Shown here one piece after another: positions 60,776 to 64,000 of a stretch of DNA of 64,000 bases. Where the stretch lies: positions 114,190-178,189 of the forward strand of contig NZ_JBNHEP010000107.1 in NCBI RefSeq assembly GCF_050015995.1. Reading direction: 5' to 3'. Position numbers and translations under genes: made by a program. The notes below the pieces were generated by a model. That model had not been told where the DNA came from and ran no database searches. It saw only the letters and a list, made by a program, of their open reading frames with translations. This DNA is from Trichodesmium sp050015995. GTDB taxonomy: Bacteria; Cyanobacteriota; Cyanobacteriia; Cyanobacteriales; Microcoleaceae. Within the stretch, counting starts at the first letter, position 1. Each line of letters starts with the position of its first letter.

Positions 60776-61023
60776 TAGAGTACAGCAATTTCCAATTTCA
60801 TCAATTGTAGCAATTATTATTTTCAGATAGTATTATTACAATTCCTATAACCTCTGTTTGTTTAGGGAATATAAAAGTAGTCTTATGACTGTACCTCAGC
60901 ATCCTCAAAAGTGCTGTAAATAATACTGTTTTAGGAACTTATGAACATAAATTGACTCTATATCAATAAAATAGGGAATAGGGAGAAATAATTGATTTGA
61001 TTTGGGATTTTTGGAGAGGTCTA

Positions 61024-61143
61024 ATACCAAATTGATAAATGTTTGCTACAAATAGTTAGGCTATTTCTTAGAAGTCAGGTAGGGGAGTCGTCGGATTGGC
61101 GAGGGAAAGGAGACAGGAGTCAGAATGAATAGGTTTGATATCA
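61024..61143. mobile_element. MITE-like element, ATACCAAATTGATAAATG family (copy 3)
   Basis: ATACCAAATTGATAAATGTT at the left, GAATAGGTTTGATATCA at the right. Carries the micro-repeat at 61080-61102. Confidence 0.65.
61080..61102. repeat. Micro-repeat of about 26 bp (copy 4, opposite orientation)
   Basis: TAGGGGAGTCGTCGGATTGG followed by CGA; one side is shortened compared with other copies. Confidence 0.65.
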
Positions 61144-61543
61144 TTTTTATGTTGTAATTTCTCTTTTTCGTCAAATAGACATCTGGTGAAAAAGATATAT
61201 ATTTTTTGTGGCTAGTAGGGAACAGGGAACAGGGAACAGGGAACAGGGTATATATTTTCACGAAAAAAATACGAAAAATGATTTCGGAAAGTGAATTTTA
61301 CAACTCTAGATTGTCTTAAATAAAGAGCAAGTTTATTTTCTGGAGAGGTCTAATAGATATTTCCGATCAAGTCTTTTAATACTGCTGATTAAATGCTATT
61401 CAAACTGTTGTAGAAGTGCTTCCTTCAACAGGGGATAAACACCTAATTTTATCCTTTGTTCCTCCTCTTCCCTCCTTCCGAATTATTTATAACTGTTCAA
61501 CCGGACATAATATTAGTGAAAACTCCAAAACTACAACATTTTC

Positions 61544-62905
61544 CTAAATATTACTTTGAATCACTTTTCTATACTCACTCTTACGCTTCACACCTTTTAA
61601 CTGTTCTACCAAACCCTTATCCTTAAAAAACTGAATCGTCGGTGTAGACATCACCCCCGCATTCTGAGTAATCTCGGGATCTTCCTCAATATCAATCTCC
61701 ACATAATGAATTTTTTCCTCAAACTCCTGTATCACCTTCTCCAAAATAGGTTTCAAAGTATGACATGGAGCACAGGTAGGAGCAGAATACTTTACAACAA
61801 TTAGGCGATCGCTCTGATGGTAAAGGCGACGCAAAGCATAACCCCCCAGATGGTGAGTAGCATTCGGGTCAAAACTCTCAACAGTATCAGCAACCAATCC
61901 ATTTTCATATTCTTCCGGCGACTTCTCTACATTCTTTTCTGGAGCCAACTCTTGTGCCAAACCTTTTGACGACAACCATTTCTCTGCCAACATCGCCCCC
62001 ATACAACCACTACCAGCAGCAGTTATAGCTTGACGAAACTCATAGTCTTGCACATCACCCACAGCATAAACACCAGGAACGCTAGTTTTGACTATCTCTT
62101 GAGTCACCACATAACCGACCTCATCCAATTCCAACTGCCCTTGAAAAATTTGAGTATTCGGAGTATGACCAATTGCATAAAACAAACCTCCAACTGGTAA
62201 ATTCTTATGTTCACCAGTCTGACTATTTCTCACCTCCACTCCTTCCAAGCGACTCTTACCATAAACATCTACCACCTCAGTTTGCCAATGAACAGTAATT
62301 TTCTCATTTTCCAACACTCTGTCCTGCATCGTCTGGCTTGCCCGCATCTGATTCCGGCGTACCAACAAATGAACATGAGAACCATACTTAGTTAAATATA
62401 TAGACTCTTCTGCTGCCGTATCCCCACCCCCAATAACTGCCAGTTCTACTCCTTGAAAACCTGGACTAGCTCCATCGCAGACAGCACAGGCGGAAATACC
62501 ACTATTCCAAAATTTTTCTTCACTAGGGAGGTTGAGTCTTTTGGCAGTCGCCCCAGTAGCAATGATTATGCTGTAAGTTTTGATTTCGCGTTCCTCTGAC
62601 TTAACAGTAAATGGGTGCTGAGTTAGGTTTACAGAAGTAACATCTTCTGTATATAGTTCTGCTCCCCATCGAACTGCTTGATTTTTCATCCGTACCATTA
62701 GTTGAGGTCTAGTAATCCCTTCAGGAAAACCAGGGAAATTCTCTACTTCGGTAGTTGTCATTAGTTGACCGCCTGGTATACCTCCCATTTGGTAGCCTTC
62801 AAACACAACTGGTTTGAGGTTGGCACGTCCGGCATAAATGGCGGCGGTATAGCCTGCTGGTCCAGAACCTATAACTACTAAGTTTTCTACTTTTTGCTTA
62901 GTCAT
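61544..62905 (-). CDS. NADPH-thioredoxin reductase fused to thioredoxin (NTRC)
   Basis: The 453-aa protein combines a reductase with a thioredoxin, giving a complete NADPH-driven disulfide reduction system of cyanobacteria and chloroplasts that feeds 2-Cys peroxiredoxins. Reductase: FAD motif VIGSGPAGYTAAIYAG, redox pair C140-A-V-C143 (SACAVCDGAS), NADPH motif GGGDTAAEE, second FAD motif GVYAVGDVQD. After a linker of about 45 residues the thioredoxin domain has SAPTCAPCHTLKPIL with Cys378 and Cys381; the usual CGPC is CAPC here. I use the ATG ending at 62905; a frame 16 codons longer exists, but its extra codons lie on the ATACCrTTTCAC repeat end (TACCGTTTCACGAAAG). It diverges from coaX. Confidence 0.95.
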   Translation of the reverse strand: MTKQKVENLVVIGSGPAGYTAAIYAGRANLKPVVFEGYQMGGIPGGQLMTTTEVENFPGFPEGITRPQLMVRMKNQAVRWGAELYTEDVTSVNLTQHPFTVKSEEREIKTYSIIIATGATAKRLNLPSEEKFWNSGISACAVCDGASPGFQGVELAVIGGGDTAAEESIYLTKYGSHVHLLVRRNQMRASQTMQDRVLENEKITVHWQTEVVDVYGKSRLEGVEVRNSQTGEHKNLPVGGLFYAIGHTPNTQIFQGQLELDEVGYVVTQEIVKTSVPGVYAVGDVQDYEFRQAITAAGSGCMGAMLAEKWLSSKGLAQELAPEKNVEKSPEEYENGLVADTVESFDPNATHHLGGYALRRLYHQSDRLIVVKYSAPTCAPCHTLKPILEKVIQEFEEKIHYVEIDIEEDPEITQNAGVMSTPTIQFFKDKGLVEQLKGVKRKSEYRKVIQSNI

Positions 62906-63061
62906 AGTTAATTCAAAATTTGACTTTCGTGAAACGGTATAAGTATCTCCCATTATGCAACTTGAGAAGCTGTTTTGCTACACAAACAGTGAAACTTTCG
63001 ACACTCTATACTATCGTAGAAAAATCAGATCGTCGCGACGATCAATTAACTAAATTTTTCT
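62906..63061. promoter_or_regulatory. Divergent intergenic region with a 16-bp palindrome
   Basis: Between the NTRC gene and coaX, GATCGTCGCGACGATC at 63029-63044 is a perfect palindrome, 17 bp before the coaX start. It could be an operator or a HIP-like site. TATACTATC near 63008 may be a -10 region for coaX. Confidence 0.35.
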
Positions 63062-63865
63062 ATGTCTGAAAATCAAGAATGGCTAGGTTTAATGATTGGA
63101 AATTCCCGGTTACATTTTGGTTATTTTGCGGGTGCAATACTTCAGAAGACTTGGGATAGTGAATATCTTCAACAAAAGGAAATTAAATCTCATATAAATC
63201 AGGAAAAGGCAATAGAAAAAAGCCTCAAAAGTATCTTAAAAACTAAGAATATAAACTTCAATCATGGGATGCCTTTGTTAATAGCATCAGTAGTTCCCGA
63301 ACAAACAGCACTTTGGCAAACTTATACCAGGTTTGATATGATTACTCTAGATAAGTTATCACTGCAAGGACTTTATCCTACTCTGGGAATAGATAGAGCT
63401 TTGGCAGTTTTGGGTGCAGGCACAAACTTGGGTTGGCCTATATTAGTCATAGATTCTGGTACAGCAATGACCTTTACTGGTGGTGACGTCCAAAAAAAAA
63501 TAGTGGGAGGAGCTATTTTACCAGGGCTAAGGTTGCAGTTATCATCTTTAGCAAGAGGAACAGCTATGTTACCATTAATTGAGATACCTTTAGAGTTACC
63601 TCCAAGGTGGTCAAAACAAACAGCAACAGCAATTCAAAGTGGGATAATTTATACCATATTAGCAGGTATGAAAAATTATGTTGTATCTTGGCTAGAAGAA
63701 TTTCCTAATAGTCAAATAGTATTGACTGGAGGCGATCGCTCCATACTATTGAGTCATTTCACAACTCTATTTCCTGAGCTAGGTGCAACTTTTATAAATG
63801 CACCTGATGTGATTTTTTGGGGAATGGCAAGAGTGTGGCAGCAAATATTCAACCCAACTAAATGA
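63062..63865 (+). CDS. coaX: Type III pantothenate kinase
   Basis: The 267-aa enzyme phosphorylates pantothenate, the first step of coenzyme A synthesis. The ASKHA-fold motifs are present: phosphate loop LMIGNSRLHFGYF (the usual D-x-G-N-(S/T) begins with I-G-N-S in cyanobacterial forms), central VIDSGTAMTFTGGD, GGAILPGLRLQLSSLARGTA with substrate residues, and VLTGGDRSILL. Length matches the family (about 250-270). No ribosome-binding site is evident, as for many cyanobacterial genes. It is divergent from the NTRC gene and likely monocistronic. Confidence 0.94.
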   Translation: MSENQEWLGLMIGNSRLHFGYFAGAILQKTWDSEYLQQKEIKSHINQEKAIEKSLKSILKTKNINFNHGMPLLIASVVPEQTALWQTYTRFDMITLDKLSLQGLYPTLGIDRALAVLGAGTNLGWPILVIDSGTAMTFTGGDVQKKIVGGAILPGLRLQLSSLARGTAMLPLIEIPLELPPRWSKQTATAIQSGIIYTILAGMKNYVVSWLEEFPNSQIVLTGGDRSILLSHFTTLFPELGATFINAPDVIFWGMARVWQQIFNPTK

Positions 63866-64000
63866 AAAATTCCTGCCATAACTTAGTATGATTAACTACT
63901 CTAGCCATCCTATTTATAAATATTCTCTGAAAACTATAGTGCCAGATTCATTAATGGATAATGGATAATTGATAATTACCTCGGGTTTTAACCGAGAGGA
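63866..64000. other. Right-edge spacer with short repeats
   Basis: ATTAATGGATAATGGATAAT-type repeats and an ACCTCGGGTTTTAACCGAG hairpin (near 63977-63997) lie here, similar to sequence near 59715 and 15900. No gene begins before the edge. Confidence 0.5.

Larger units (their letters stand above)
60538..61543. other. Intergenic region (1 kb) with TIR elements and heptamers
   Basis: It contains elements at 60628-60775 and 61024-61143, a GGGAACA heptamer run at 61217-61249 and a CAACCGGACATAATATT end near 61499-61515. The remainder is AT-rich; no gene is supported. Confidence 0.55.

Noticed and set aside
62906..62953. 16-codon N-terminal extension of the NTRC protein
   Set aside because: It overlaps a dispersed repeat end and is not part of the conserved protein; the ATG at 62905 gives the usual N-terminus.

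Overview
The window looks like chromosome of a filamentous, low-GC cyanobacterium of the Oscillatoriales (Trichodesmium/Okeania-like is my guess, not proven). The sequence-based reasons are an NADPH-thioredoxin reductase fused to thioredoxin (NTRC), a bacterial-type PEP carboxylase with the cyanobacterial N-terminal extension, an SLH-OprB iron-uptake porin, a ComFB protein, pentapeptide-repeat proteins, many GCGATCGC (HIP1-like) sites, heptanucleotide short tandem repeats, and a very large non-coding share packed with small dispersed repeats. I found no rRNA, tRNA or CRISPR array.

Layout. 1-6 kb: a partial YyaL/DUF255 thioredoxin-domain protein, a 174/348-bp higher-order tandem repeat, a Tat-exported PQQ-type beta-propeller protein and a ComFB protein. 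6.7-18.2 kb: ribokinase, then a metal-homeostasis region: feoA (double domain), feoB and feoC on the minus strand, a P1B-4-type metal-efflux ATPase and an SLH/OprB iron porin on the plus strand, with remnants of IS200/IS605-type tnpB genes between them. 18.6-22 kb: a three-gene signalling operon (histidine kinase, stand-alone receiver, receiver-PAS-GGDEF). 22.7-30 kb: a possible SxxK serine hydrolase, PEP carboxylase, then about 2 kb of decayed mobile DNA and a 76-aa conserved-looking protein. 30.9-39.2 kb: a DUF1574/SGNH-like protein with four N-terminal repeat modules, a CitE-like / SDR / MmgE-PrpD gene set unusual for a cyanobacterium, and a convergent AbrB-type membrane protein. 39.7-47.7 kb: an exported zinc metalloprotease, a Tat-exported agmatine deiminase-like protein, a PD-(D/E)XK-like protein whose C-terminus is supplied by a mobile element, and a lipoprotein polysaccharide deacetylase. 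48.5-54.2 kb: a 5'-truncated VCBS/VWA adhesin and a GT39-like membrane glycosyltransferase with TPRs, bracketed by two nearly identical inverted 107-bp elements. 54.7-64 kb: a small one-helix thylakoid-type protein, two pentapeptide proteins, a cobalamin-binding-type protein, an unknown protein, NTRC and a type III pantothenate kinase.

The most unusual property is the repeat ecology rather than one operon. I can separate about nine families of small (about 100-300 bp) elements with terminal inverted repeats and no coding capacity. Some are nested, some supply stop codons or gene ends, and several repeat types have inserted in frame inside proteins (four places in one glycosyltransferase alone). 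Two hairpin families keep perfect pairing while their core sequence changes, and a roughly 26-bp micro-repeat sits inside tnpB tails and inside another small element. Several start codons were revised from ribosome-binding sites, signal peptides or repeat boundaries, as noted per gene.
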